Source of the DNA: Actinomycetota bacterium
Lineage (GTDB): Bacteria > Actinomycetota > Actinomycetes > Nanopelagicales > Nanopelagicaceae
Reading direction: 5' to 3'
Length of the DNA stretch: 7,836 nucleotides
Assembly: GCA_009704515.1 (NCBI GenBank)
Contig: WLDZ01000043.1
Span: 1 to 7,836, forward strand
Of the stretch, positions 1 to 5,841 are shown piece after piece. The position numbers and the translations under genes were made by a program. Position 1 is the first letter of the stretch. Every line of letters starts with the position of its first letter. A model generated the notes under the pieces. That model saw only the letters and a list, made by a program, of their open reading frames with translations, was not told the DNA's origin and ran no database searches.

Positions 1-167
<167 letters not shown>

Positions 168-187
168 TTATTTGCCTTCAATCTCGC

Positions 188-1456
188 TTAATAGCGATTG
201 GAATTTCCTGTTATGTCGTATGCAGATTCTGCGTGGAAAGTTGTATCCAAGCCGGTCAGTTCATCCTCACGGAATACACGGAATCCGATGGTCTTAGAGA
301 TCAAAGTTGCTATCAACCAGGTGGCACAGAATGAGAAGAGAGCAACAACGATGATTGCGATTATCTGGCGGTTTAGCTGAGTTGCCCCACCATTAAAGAA
401 GAGTCCATTTGCACCCGCTGCATTTGCAGTCAATGTTGCAAGTAAACCAATGCCGAGCATTCCGATAAGGCCGCCGACACCGTGTACTCCGACCACATCG
501 AGTGAATCGTCATAACCAAACTTGTATTTGCGAGTTACTGCCCAGGCAGAGGCAACACCTGCAACAAGACCAAGTGCAAGTGCACCGAGTGGGTTGAGAT
601 AGCCACATGCAGGGGTAATTGCAACGGCACCCGCGATTGCACCTGATGCAACGCCCAAGGTTGTTGCTTTTCCGTTACGCAATTTTTCATAGATTATCCA
701 TGTCATTGCAGCAGCAGCAGTTGAAATCTGAGTGTTGATCATTGCCGTTGCAGCAAGGTGACCAGCAGATAGCGCCGAGCCCGCATTAAATCCAAACCAT
801 CCGAACCAGAGCATTCCTGCGCCAAGTAAAACGAGTGGCAAATTGTGTGGACGCATTGGGTCTTTCCTGAAACCATCGCGCTTACCAAGAACGATTGCTA
901 GTGCAAGCGCCGCAGCGCCTGAGTTGATTTCAACAACTAAACCGCCGGCAAAATCAAGCGCCTTGAGCTTGTCGATGATCCAACCACCTTCACCGTTTTG
1001 TGCAGCAAATACCCAGTGGCAGATAGGGAGATAAACAAAGGTAATCCAGAGGCCGACGAAAACAACCCATGATCCGAACTTGGCGCGGTCTGCGATAGCA
1101 CCTGAAAGAAGAGCAACGGTAATGATGGCGAAAGTTAATTGAAACATTGCGAATGCAAGGGTCGGAATCTGGTGATCTGTCGCGCCAACAACTTGGTCAA
1201 GTGTTCCAGCTAGGCCAATGTGTTCGAACCCACCGATGAGGCCGTTATTTGATTTTCCGAAAGCTAATGAATAACCATAGAGAACCCAGATGATTGTTGT
1301 TACGCCAATTGCTGCAAATGACATCATCATCATGTTTAGTGCTGACTTTGCACGAACCATGCCGCCGTAGAAAACTGCGAGGCCAGGTGTCATAAAGAGA
1401 ACTAATGCGCTACTAGCTAATACCCATGCCGTATCTCCGGCGTTAACTGCGTTCAT
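188..1456 (-). CDS. amtB: Ammonium channel/transporter AmtB (Amt/Mep/Rh family)
   Basis: Integral membrane trimer that conducts ammonium/ammonia into the cell. The 422 residues have the normal Amt length and about 11 hydrophobic segments, with no separate N-terminal signal peptide. Landmarks by comparison with E. coli AmtB: the paired-Phe gate at F109 (in FQLTF) and F223 (in GWFGFNAGSA), recruitment-site W148 and S227 regions, conserved D168 in LDFAGG, the second twin-His at H325 (DVVGVHG), and the family motif TPACGY. The odd point is the first twin-His position: the motif reads VVEINSG, giving E176 where E. coli has H168. Glu at this place is known in fungal Mep1/Mep3-type proteins and affects selectivity. 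The hydrophilic C-terminus (about residue 390 on) is where a P-II protein would dock. The ATG has a GGAG Shine-Dalgarno 7 bases upstream. The gene lies 44 bases after ppa and 20 before the P-II gene. Confidence 0.96.
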   Translation of the reverse strand: MNAVNAGDTAWVLASSALVLFMTPGLAVFYGGMVRAKSALNMMMMSFAAIGVTTIIWVLYGYSLAFGKSNNGLIGGFEHIGLAGTLDQVVGATDHQIPTLAFAMFQLTFAIITVALLSGAIADRAKFGSWVVFVGLWITFVYLPICHWVFAAQNGEGGWIIDKLKALDFAGGLVVEINSGAAALALAIVLGKRDGFRKDPMRPHNLPLVLLGAGMLWFGWFGFNAGSALSAGHLAATAMINTQISTAAAAMTWIIYEKLRNGKATTLGVASGAIAGAVAITPACGYLNPLGALALGLVAGVASAWAVTRKYKFGYDDSLDVVGVHGVGGLIGMLGIGLLATLTANAAGANGLFFNGGATQLNRQIIAIIVVALFSFCATWLIATLISKTIGFRVFREDELTGLDTTFHAESAYDITGNSNRY

Positions 1457-1500
1457 AAGTTTCTCCGTAACTTATTTTGGTGAAATCGTTCCCTTTTGAA

Positions 1501-1986
1501 TTATTTGGTTGCCTTATAGCGATCATAAGAAGCCTGGATTTCCGCCTCTGCTTCATCGTGGCCAACCCAATCGCCACCGATAACTTCTTTACCTGGTTCT
1601 AGAGTTTTGTAGACTTCGAAGAAGTGCTTAATTTCATCGAGCTCATAGACCGGCAAATCCTTAATATCTTTAATTCCAGATTTACGAATATCTCCGGCTG
1701 CAACACAGAGCAACTTGTCGTCGCCACCTTTTTCATCGGTCATACGCAACATTGCAACGGCGCGGGCCGAAACAACGCAACCCGGGAAAGTTGGCTCATC
1801 GAGCATTACTAAAGCATCAAGAGGATCACCATCGTTTGAGAGGGTGTTCTTTACAAAGCCATAGTCGTGCGGAAAGCGAGTCGCGGTAAAGAGCATGCGG
1901 TCGAGACGAATCTCGTGAGTCTCATGATTGATCTCATATTTATTGCGCGACCCAGCAGGGATCTCAATGACAACGTCAAATATCAT
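1501..1986 (-). CDS. ppa: Inorganic pyrophosphatase (family I, soluble)
   Basis: Cytoplasmic Mg-dependent enzyme that hydrolyses pyrophosphate to two phosphates, pulling biosynthetic reactions such as nucleic acid synthesis forward. At 161 residues it has the usual length for short bacterial family I enzymes. The signature DGDPLD (residues 52-57) supplies the three metal-binding aspartates D52, D54 and D57. The N-terminal [10 protein letters not shown] (9-18), the RLDR/HDYGF segment (27-44) and the [15 protein letters not shown] stretch with its downstream Asp/Lys residues are all typical. The ATG at 1984-1986 is preceded by a purine-rich AGGAAAGAGG about 4 bases away. It lies 72 bases downstream of tRNA-His and 44 upstream of amtB on the same strand. 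Partial cotranscription with amtB is possible, but I see no terminator or clear promoter to decide. Confidence 0.96.
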   Translation of the reverse strand: MIFDVVIEIPAGSRNKYEINHETHEIRLDRMLFTATRFPHDYGFVKNTLSNDGDPLDALVMLDEPTFPGCVVSARAVAMLRMTDEKGGDDKLLCVAAGDIRKSGIKDIKDLPVYELDEIKHFFEVYKTLEPGKEVIGGDWVGHDEAEAEIQASYDRYKATK

Positions 1987-2058
1987 CGCGCCTCTTTCCT
2001 AGGTATTTCGGTAGTGAGAATTTTCCTCGAGATTTACCCGTTGGGGAAGGGGAAAACT

Positions 2059-2135
2059 TGGGGTGAACGACGGGGCTCGAACCCGCGACATCTCGGACCA
2101 CAACCGAGTGCTCTACCAGCTGAGCTACGCCCACC
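2059..2135 (-). tRNA. tRNA-His (anticodon GTG)
   Basis: Full cloverleaf on the minus strand. The acceptor stem GTGGGCG pairs with CGTTCAC (two G-U pairs). The D arm follows, then anticodon stem CTCGG/CCGAG with loop TTGTGGT (anticodon GTG), and T arm GCGGG/CCCGT with loop TTCGAGC. The extra G at position -1 (base 2135) opposite C73 (base 2062) is the identity element of tRNA-His. The 3' CCA is encoded in the DNA (2061-2059). The gene lies 53 bases after the orn stop on the same strand and may be cotranscribed with it. Confidence 0.96.
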
Positions 2136-2188
2136 ATGTGCTGTGCAAGGGCTTACTTTAGCGCTTAGCTTAGATTTAGAAGAATCAA

Positions 2189-2752
2189 TTACTGAGCGCT
2201 CGCTTGCTCTTTAAATACAGTGCTGCGGTAGTACGCCAATTCGGCGATTGAATCTTGGATATCTCCGAGGGCGCGGTGATTGCCTGTCTTGGCGGGGGCT
2301 GCGAAATAAGTCTTTGGGTGCCAGCGCCTGACTAGCTCTTTGATGGTCGAAACATCGATGGTGCGATAGTGCAGAAATTCAGCCAGAGCCTTCATATCGC
2401 GGGCGATAAAGGATCGATCCACGCCCACTGAATTGCCAGCAAGTGGGGATTTTCCGGGGGATACGCCTGCAGATTCGAGATATTCGATGATCAGCTTTTC
2501 GGCTTCGGCCATCGCGATTCCGTTGGGAATCTCTTCAATAAGTCCAGATTTGGTATGCATTTCGCGGACAAAATCGTTCATGGCAGCAAGCTGGCCTTCG
2601 GTGGCGTGGATTACGAGCTGGATCCCATCACCAATTACGTTGAGCTCAGAATCGGTGACGAGCACGGCAATCTCAACCAGGGCATCGGTTGCCAGGTCCA
2701 AACCTGTCATTTCGCAGTCAATCCAGACGAGATTTGGGAGCTCAGTAGCCAT
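2189..2752 (-). CDS. orn: Oligoribonuclease (DEDDh 3'-5' exoribonuclease)
   Basis: Degrades the last very short RNA fragments, especially dinucleotides including pGpG from cyclic di-GMP turnover, to mononucleotides in the cytoplasm; often essential where it is the only such enzyme. The 187 residues match the family length (about 180-215). The DEDDh catalytic set is visible: D12 and E14 in WIDCEMTGLD, D112 in GVDRSFI, and H159 and D164 in NHRALGDIQDSI. The ATG at 2750-2752 has no Shine-Dalgarno; CCCCT precedes it directly. A TACCCT box sits 6 bases upstream, so translation from a leaderless mRNA is likely. The gene is divergent from pstC across about 100 bases, and tRNA-His follows it. Confidence 0.95.
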   Translation of the reverse strand: MATELPNLVWIDCEMTGLDLATDALVEIAVLVTDSELNVIGDGIQLVIHATEGQLAAMNDFVREMHTKSGLIEEIPNGIAMAEAEKLIIEYLESAGVSPGKSPLAGNSVGVDRSFIARDMKALAEFLHYRTIDVSTIKELVRRWHPKTYFAAPAKTGNHRALGDIQDSIAELAYYRSTVFKEQASAQ

Positions 2753-2758
2753 AGGGGA

Positions 2759-2764
2759 AGGGTA
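2759..2764 (-). promoter_or_regulatory. Candidate -10 box for orn, leaderless arrangement
   Basis: Minus-strand TACCCT fits TANNNT and ends 6 bases before the orn ATG, so the start A would be at or next to the transcription start. There is no Shine-Dalgarno sequence. I see no convincing -35. The call rests on position and on leaderless transcripts being common in actinobacteria. Confidence 0.45.
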
Positions 2765-2790
2765 GTGGGTGGTGCGAGATTTCGATTCTC

Positions 2791-2812
2791 GTTCATCTCC
2801 TGTTCACCAAGT
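2791..2812 (+). promoter_or_regulatory. PHO box (PhoP-binding direct repeats) upstream of pstC
   Basis: Two adjacent 11-base units, GTTCATC-TCCT (2791-2801) and GTTCACC-AAGT (2802-2812). The second has the exact GTTCACC core and both the 11-base period of the Streptomyces PhoP box. A weaker unit (TTTCGAT-TCTC, 2780-2790) precedes them. The box ends 20 bases before a TACGGT -10 candidate, overlapping the -35 region as expected of an activator site. It lies in the orn/pstC divergent gap and could also affect orn. Confidence 0.72.
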
Positions 2813-2832
2813 ATCTGCCTGTATTTGCGCCC

Positions 2833-2838
2833 TACGGT
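2833..2838 (+). promoter_or_regulatory. Candidate -10 box for pstCAB
   Basis: TACGGT fits TANNNT and would start transcription at about 2845, leaving a leader of only about 8 bases before the pstC ATG at 2853. AAGATT (2841-2846) is a weaker alternative that would make the message fully leaderless. No Shine-Dalgarno is present in either case. The PHO box covers the -35 position. Confidence 0.4.
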
Positions 2839-2852
2839 GCAAGATTCACCGC

Positions 2853-3824
2853 ATGCAGACCGTCCCGGCTCCTCGTGAAATCACCACGGAACCTCGCCGA
2901 TCGGACAAAGTTTTCCGCGCTGTTGTTACAACGGGCGGGTTATCTTCGCTGGTAATTCTCGGGTTGATTACCGTTTTTTTGGGTTACCGCGGCGTCGGAA
3001 TCATGTGGGAACAAGGATTCTCCTTCATCACCTCATCCGAGTGGTACGTCTCGTATGACGAAAATGCAAATGTCGTAGAAAGCAAATTCGGTTTAGGTGC
3101 GATGATCATCGGCACCATTCTTACAGCGCTTATCGCTGTTGTGGTGGCACTTCCAGTTTCTGCAGCGATGGCGCTCTTTCTTAATTTTTATTCACCGCAC
3201 TGGCTCAAGAAATATCTCATTGCGATTATTGATTTGATGGCTGCATTTCCCTCAATCCTCTTCGGTATTTGGGGTTTCTTGGTTCTAATGCCGAGCGCTG
3301 AATATTGGGCAAAACTTCTTAATAAATATCTTGGCTTTATTCCAATTTTCGATGTTCCAGTTGATATTTTCACTCGATCACCATTCATTGCGGGAATGGT
3401 CTTAGCAATCATGATTATTCCAATTATTACTTCTGTATCTCGAGAAGTTTTCTCACAGACACCACTTGATCGCATTCAAGCCGCATATGCACTTGGTGCG
3501 ACACGATGGTCGATGATTAGGTCAGTGGTTATTCCATTCGGAAAATCTGGCGTCATCGGTGGAGCAATGCTTGGTTTGGGTCGAGCGATGGGTGAGACCG
3601 TTGCTGTGTACACCGTGCTTAATATTGTTTTCCAAATCAACTGGCAAATCTTATTCGGTGCTGGTGGAAACGTCGCATCATTGATTGTTGCCCGCTTTGG
3701 TGAGGCTAATCTTTACGAGATCAATGCGCTGATGGCAGCAGGTTTGGTTCTCTTCCTTCTTACATTGATTATTAACGCTCTTGCTGAGTTGATTGTTCGT
3801 AGAACAGGGGCATCAGGACGATGA
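2853..3824 (+). CDS. pstC: Phosphate ABC transporter permease PstC
   Basis: One of the two membrane subunits of the high-affinity phosphate importer; with PstA it forms the channel driven by PstB. From the ATG at 2853 the protein has 323 residues, normal for PstC. It shows a cytoplasmic N-terminus, a first membrane helix at about 26-45, a long periplasmic-side loop, then five further helices (about 82-112, 122-147, 177-195, 233-260, 290-314). The EAA-type coupling loop that contacts PstB is at about 208-233 (AAYALGATRW ... GKSG), and GLGRAMGETVAV (241-252) is a PstC hallmark. The frame stays open upstream to a GTG at 2769, but that start would add 28 residues unlike PstC and would put the PHO box inside the gene, so I chose the ATG. 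Its stop overlaps the pstA start by 4 bases (ATGA). Confidence 0.93.
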   Translation: MQTVPAPREITTEPRRSDKVFRAVVTTGGLSSLVILGLITVFLGYRGVGIMWEQGFSFITSSEWYVSYDENANVVESKFGLGAMIIGTILTALIAVVVALPVSAAMALFLNFYSPHWLKKYLIAIIDLMAAFPSILFGIWGFLVLMPSAEYWAKLLNKYLGFIPIFDVPVDIFTRSPFIAGMVLAIMIIPIITSVSREVFSQTPLDRIQAAYALGATRWSMIRSVVIPFGKSGVIGGAMLGLGRAMGETVAVYTVLNIVFQINWQILFGAGGNVASLIVARFGEANLYEINALMAAGLVLFLLTLIINALAELIVRRTGASGR

Positions 3825-4903
3825 GCACTGCAAACAATGCTGTAAACAATGCTGTAAACAATGCCAGCACTGTAAAGCCCAAGAGCCCCTGGAAATCCTC
3901 TCCTAAGGATCGCGCCAAAGAAGCGGCTATTTTTCTCGGCACAATCACTGCAACCTGCCTCGTAGTTTTGTACTCACCACTTTCAGGAAAGCTTGGACTC
4001 TTCGTAACCTTCTTCTTTCTTTATGCACTAGCTCAGGCAACAATGAGCTACAGAAAATTTGGTTCAATGTCTGCCAAAGATTCTGCCATTAAGGTCATCA
4101 TGGCTTGCGGAGCGGTTTTAGCAGTTATTCCCATTGTTAGTATTTTAGGAACAGTTTTTGTCAAGGGCTTGCCGGGCATCAAGTGGAATATCTTTACCAA
4201 TGACATGTCTCTTGCAACGACGACCGATCCGCTAACTTCTGGTGGACTACTCCATGCGATTGTCGGAACACTTCTTTTGGTTCTAGGTGCGCTAATCTTG
4301 AGCGTTCCGATTGGAATTCTTACCGCTTTGTATCTCACCGAAATTCGCGGTCGTTTCTCCAGGCCAATTCGTTTCTTGGTTCAAGCGATGTCGGGTGTGC
4401 CTTCAATTGTTGCGGGGCTCTTTGTACTCTCTGCAGTTGTTTATACAATCACCAAATCAACCTCAGGCTTTGCGGGTGCGTTGGCACTTACAATCTTGAT
4501 GATTCCCACCGTCGCTCGAACCTCAGAAGAAGTGTTAAAACTTATTCCCGAAGATCTTCGTGAAGCCGGAACAGCGCTCGGTGGCACTCAATGGCGAACA
4601 GTCGCGATGATTGTTATTCCTGCTGCAAAGAGCGGGCTCATGACTGCGGTCATTCTCGGAGTCGCTCGTATCGCTGGCGAGACTGCTCCGTTGCTCTTGA
4701 TCACTGGCGGCGGAGATACCCTCAATTTCAATCTCTTCGATGATCCTATGGGCTCGCTTCCGTTCTATATCTGGAAGTCATTCCTCGCTGGATCTGAAGA
4801 AGCCAACACTCGTGCATGGGCAGGACTTTTGATCCTCATTATTCTCGTTCTATTCCTCTTTACTACCGCCCGTTTCCTCAGTACCCGAAAGGTCGCACGA
4901 TGA
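3821..4903 (+). CDS. pstA: Phosphate ABC transporter permease PstA, N-terminally extended
   Basis: Partner permease of PstC. At 360 residues it exceeds the usual 280-300. The extra length is N-terminal: a polar Asn/Ala-rich tail (1-16, built from a 12-base DNA repeat), a basic stretch (17-33), and two additional hydrophobic segments (about 35-51 and 57-74). The standard six-helix core follows from about residue 88, with helices near 88-112, 142-171, 185-209, 216-232, 272-293 and 333-353. The EAA coupling loop is [12 protein letters not shown] ... AAKSG (248-272), and [12 protein letters not shown] (281-292) is typical of PstA. It overlaps pstC and pstB by 4 bases each, so translation is probably coupled and the three are one transcript. 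The extension looks genuine because the overlapping ATG is the natural start. Confidence 0.94.
   Translation: MSTANNAVNNAVNNASTVKPKSPWKSSPKDRAKEAAIFLGTITATCLVVLYSPLSGKLGLFVTFFFLYALAQATMSYRKFGSMSAKDSAIKVIMACGAVLAVIPIVSILGTVFVKGLPGIKWNIFTNDMSLATTTDPLTSGGLLHAIVGTLLLVLGALILSVPIGILTALYLTEIRGRFSRPIRFLVQAMSGVPSIVAGLFVLSAVVYTITKSTSGFAGALALTILMIPTVARTSEEVLKLIPEDLREAGTALGGTQWRTVAMIVIPAAKSGLMTAVILGVARIAGETAPLLLITGGGDTLNFNLFDDPMGSLPFYIWKSFLAGSEEANTRAWAGLLILIILVLFLFTTARFLSTRKVAR
3832..3864 (+). repeat. 12-base in-frame tandem repeat at the 5' end of pstA
   Basis: AAACAATGCTGT occurs twice exactly (3832-3843, 3844-3855), followed by nine bases of a third copy (3856-3864). It encodes repeated Asn-Asn-Ala-Val. 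As 12 is a multiple of 3, copy-number changes would lengthen or shorten the PstA tail without breaking the frame. The array is flanked on both sides by AGCACTG. Confidence 0.9.
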
Positions 4904-5727
4904 GTTCACTATCAGATGTAGCAAATGCTCAATTGCCACGAAAGGCCACTTCCGCAGCGGCTGGAACAGGTCTCGAGGCACGAGGTGTTCATGCCTGGTT
5001 TGGCAAGCATCATGCACTCGCGGATGTCTCACTCGATTTCGCACCCGGCAGTGTCACCGCACTGATTGGTCCGTCAGGATGTGGCAAGTCAACATTTATC
5101 CGTACTCTCAATCGCATGCATGAATTTATTCCTTCAGCTGCTATGGCTGGTGAAGTTTTGCTCGACGGTAAAGATGTGTATGCCCCTGGTGTTGACGTAA
5201 CCAAGATTCGCTTGCAGATAGGTATGGTTTTTCAGAAGCCAAACCCTTTCCCATCTATGACAATCGGTGAGAACGTTCTATCGGGCCTCAAGCTTGCTCA
5301 GCTCAAAGTTGATAATAAAGATGATTTGCTCGAAGAATGTCTTGAGCGCGCCGGTCTCTGGAAAGAGGTAAAGGATCGTTTAAGTGCACACGGTGGCTCG
5401 CTTTCTGGCGGACAACAGCAACGTCTCTGTATCGCTAGAGCGCTAGCTGTTAAGCCACAGGTTCTCTTGATGGACGAGCCTTGTTCAGCTCTAGATCCAG
5501 GATCAACGCTTCGCATCGAAGAAACTATTCGCCATTTATCTGAGACTATGACAGTCGTCATTGTTACCCACAATATGCAGCAGGCGGCTCGCGTATCGAA
5601 CTACACAGCTTTCTTCTTATCAGATGGTGGACCAGGCGAGATGATTGAGTACGCGCCAACTTCGGAGATTTTCTCCCGTCCACAAGATAAGCGCACTGAA
5701 GATTACGTGACTGGTCGTTTTGGCTAA
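4900..5727 (+). CDS. pstB: Phosphate ABC transporter ATP-binding protein PstB
   Basis: Cytoplasmic ATPase that dimerises on PstC/PstA and powers phosphate import. From the ATG at 4900 it has 275 residues, close to the family's 250-280. ABC motifs in order: Walker [10 protein letters not shown] (57-65), Q-loop Q112 in [12 protein letters not shown], signature LSGGQQQR (168-175), Walker B VLLMDEP (188-194), D-loop SALD (196-199) and switch H224 in VTHNM. The KPNPFPMS-like Q-loop and CSALDP are distinctive of PstB rather than other ABC ATPases. The frame is open further upstream (from 4816), but the chosen ATG overlaps the pstA stop as ATGA, exactly as pstC/pstA do, and the upstream extension would just be pstA read in another frame. 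No phoU follows; pstS does. Confidence 0.96.
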   Translation: MSSLSDVANAQLPRKATSAAAGTGLEARGVHAWFGKHHALADVSLDFAPGSVTALIGPSGCGKSTFIRTLNRMHEFIPSAAMAGEVLLDGKDVYAPGVDVTKIRLQIGMVFQKPNPFPSMTIGENVLSGLKLAQLKVDNKDDLLEECLERAGLWKEVKDRLSAHGGSLSGGQQQRLCIARALAVKPQVLLMDEPCSALDPGSTLRIEETIRHLSETMTVVIVTHNMQQAARVSNYTAFFLSDGGPGEMIEYAPTSEIFSRPQDKRTEDYVTGRFG

Positions 5728-5747
5728 TCACCAATTGTTCATCTAAG
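5726..5747 (+). promoter_or_regulatory. PHO box upstream of pstS
   Basis: Two 11-base units, AATCACC-AATT (5726-5736, 5 of 7 core matches) and GTTCATC-TAAG (5737-5747, 6 of 7), beginning in the pstB stop codon. The box shares GTTCATCT and TCACCAA with the box at pstC. A third unit (5748-5758) is poor as a direct repeat but contains GGTGAA, the inverted core. This gives pstS its own likely phosphate-responsive control. Confidence 0.6.
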
Positions 5748-5758
5748 CGTTAGGTGAA
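5738..5758 (+). other. Inverted repeat overlapping the pstS PHO box; possible weak terminator or attenuator
   Basis: TTCATCTAA and TTAGGTGAA, separated by GCG, form a 9-pair stem with one G-U pair, followed by ATTTTCTTC. It could partly terminate the pstCAB message 10 bases after the pstB stop, or act as a symmetric protein site (GTTCATCTAA facing TTTCACCTAA). The stem is AT-rich and the T tract is broken, so termination would be weak. Confidence 0.45.
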
Positions 5759-5771
5759 ATTTTCTTCAAAA

Positions 5772-5777
5772 TACTCT
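5772..5777 (+). promoter_or_regulatory. Candidate -10 box for pstS
   Basis: TACTCT fits TANNNT and lies 24 bases after the PHO box, close to the 20 bases at pstC, which favours it. Transcription would start near 5784, giving a leader of about 57 bases. TACCGT at 5797-5802 is a rival; it resembles the pstC box (TACGGTGC against TACCGTGC) but is 49 bases from the PHO box. I cannot decide between them by eye. Confidence 0.3.
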
Positions 5778-5803
5778 TCTGGTAACCCTATTTACATACC
5801 GTG

Positions 5804-5835
5804 CCCCTTGTAAGAACTTCCAAACATATAAGGGG
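5804..5835 (+). promoter_or_regulatory. Leader hairpin covering the pstS ribosome binding site
   Basis: CCCCTTGTA (5804-5812) can pair with TATAAGGGG (5827-5835) in a 9-pair stem with one G-U pair and a 14-base loop. The 3' arm contains AAGGGG, the pstS Shine-Dalgarno, 6 bases before the ATG at 5842. If folded in the mRNA it would hide the ribosome binding site, which suggests translational control or an RNA-stability element. This requires transcription to start upstream of 5804. Confidence 0.5.
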
Positions 5836-5841
5836 AAATAG

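Noticed and set aside
1457..1500. GlnR-like or PHO-like site before amtB (GTTAC-GGA-GAAAC; a single TTTCACC)
   Set aside because: The spacing is 3 instead of 6 for a GlnR half-site pair, half of it is the Shine-Dalgarno region, and the PHO-like core has no second unit 11 bases away.
1987..2058. Terminator after tRNA-His (TTTTCC ... GGAAAA inverted repeat)
   Set aside because: Only about 6-7 pairs with a loop of roughly 24 bases and no following T tract; not credible as an intrinsic terminator.
1867..2214. Plus-strand open frame of 115 codons across the ppa start and tRNA-His
   Set aside because: It runs over a clear tRNA and antisense to ppa; the Arg/Pro-rich part is simply the tRNA read as protein.
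2769..2852. Upstream GTG start giving a 28-residue N-terminal extension of PstC
   Set aside because: The extension has no PstC character, would contain the PHO box and promoter, and begins almost at the orn start. The ATG at 2853 gives a normal-length protein.
4816..4899. Upstream ATG start for pstB
   Set aside because: It lies deep in the pstA coding region in another frame; the ATG at 4900 forms the same 4-base overlap seen at pstC/pstA.
5298..5573. Minus-strand open frame of 91 codons inside pstB, and similar antisense frames in pstC, pstA and ettA
   Set aside because: They have no recognisable domain and overlap well-supported genes on the other strand; they look like shadows of biased codon use.
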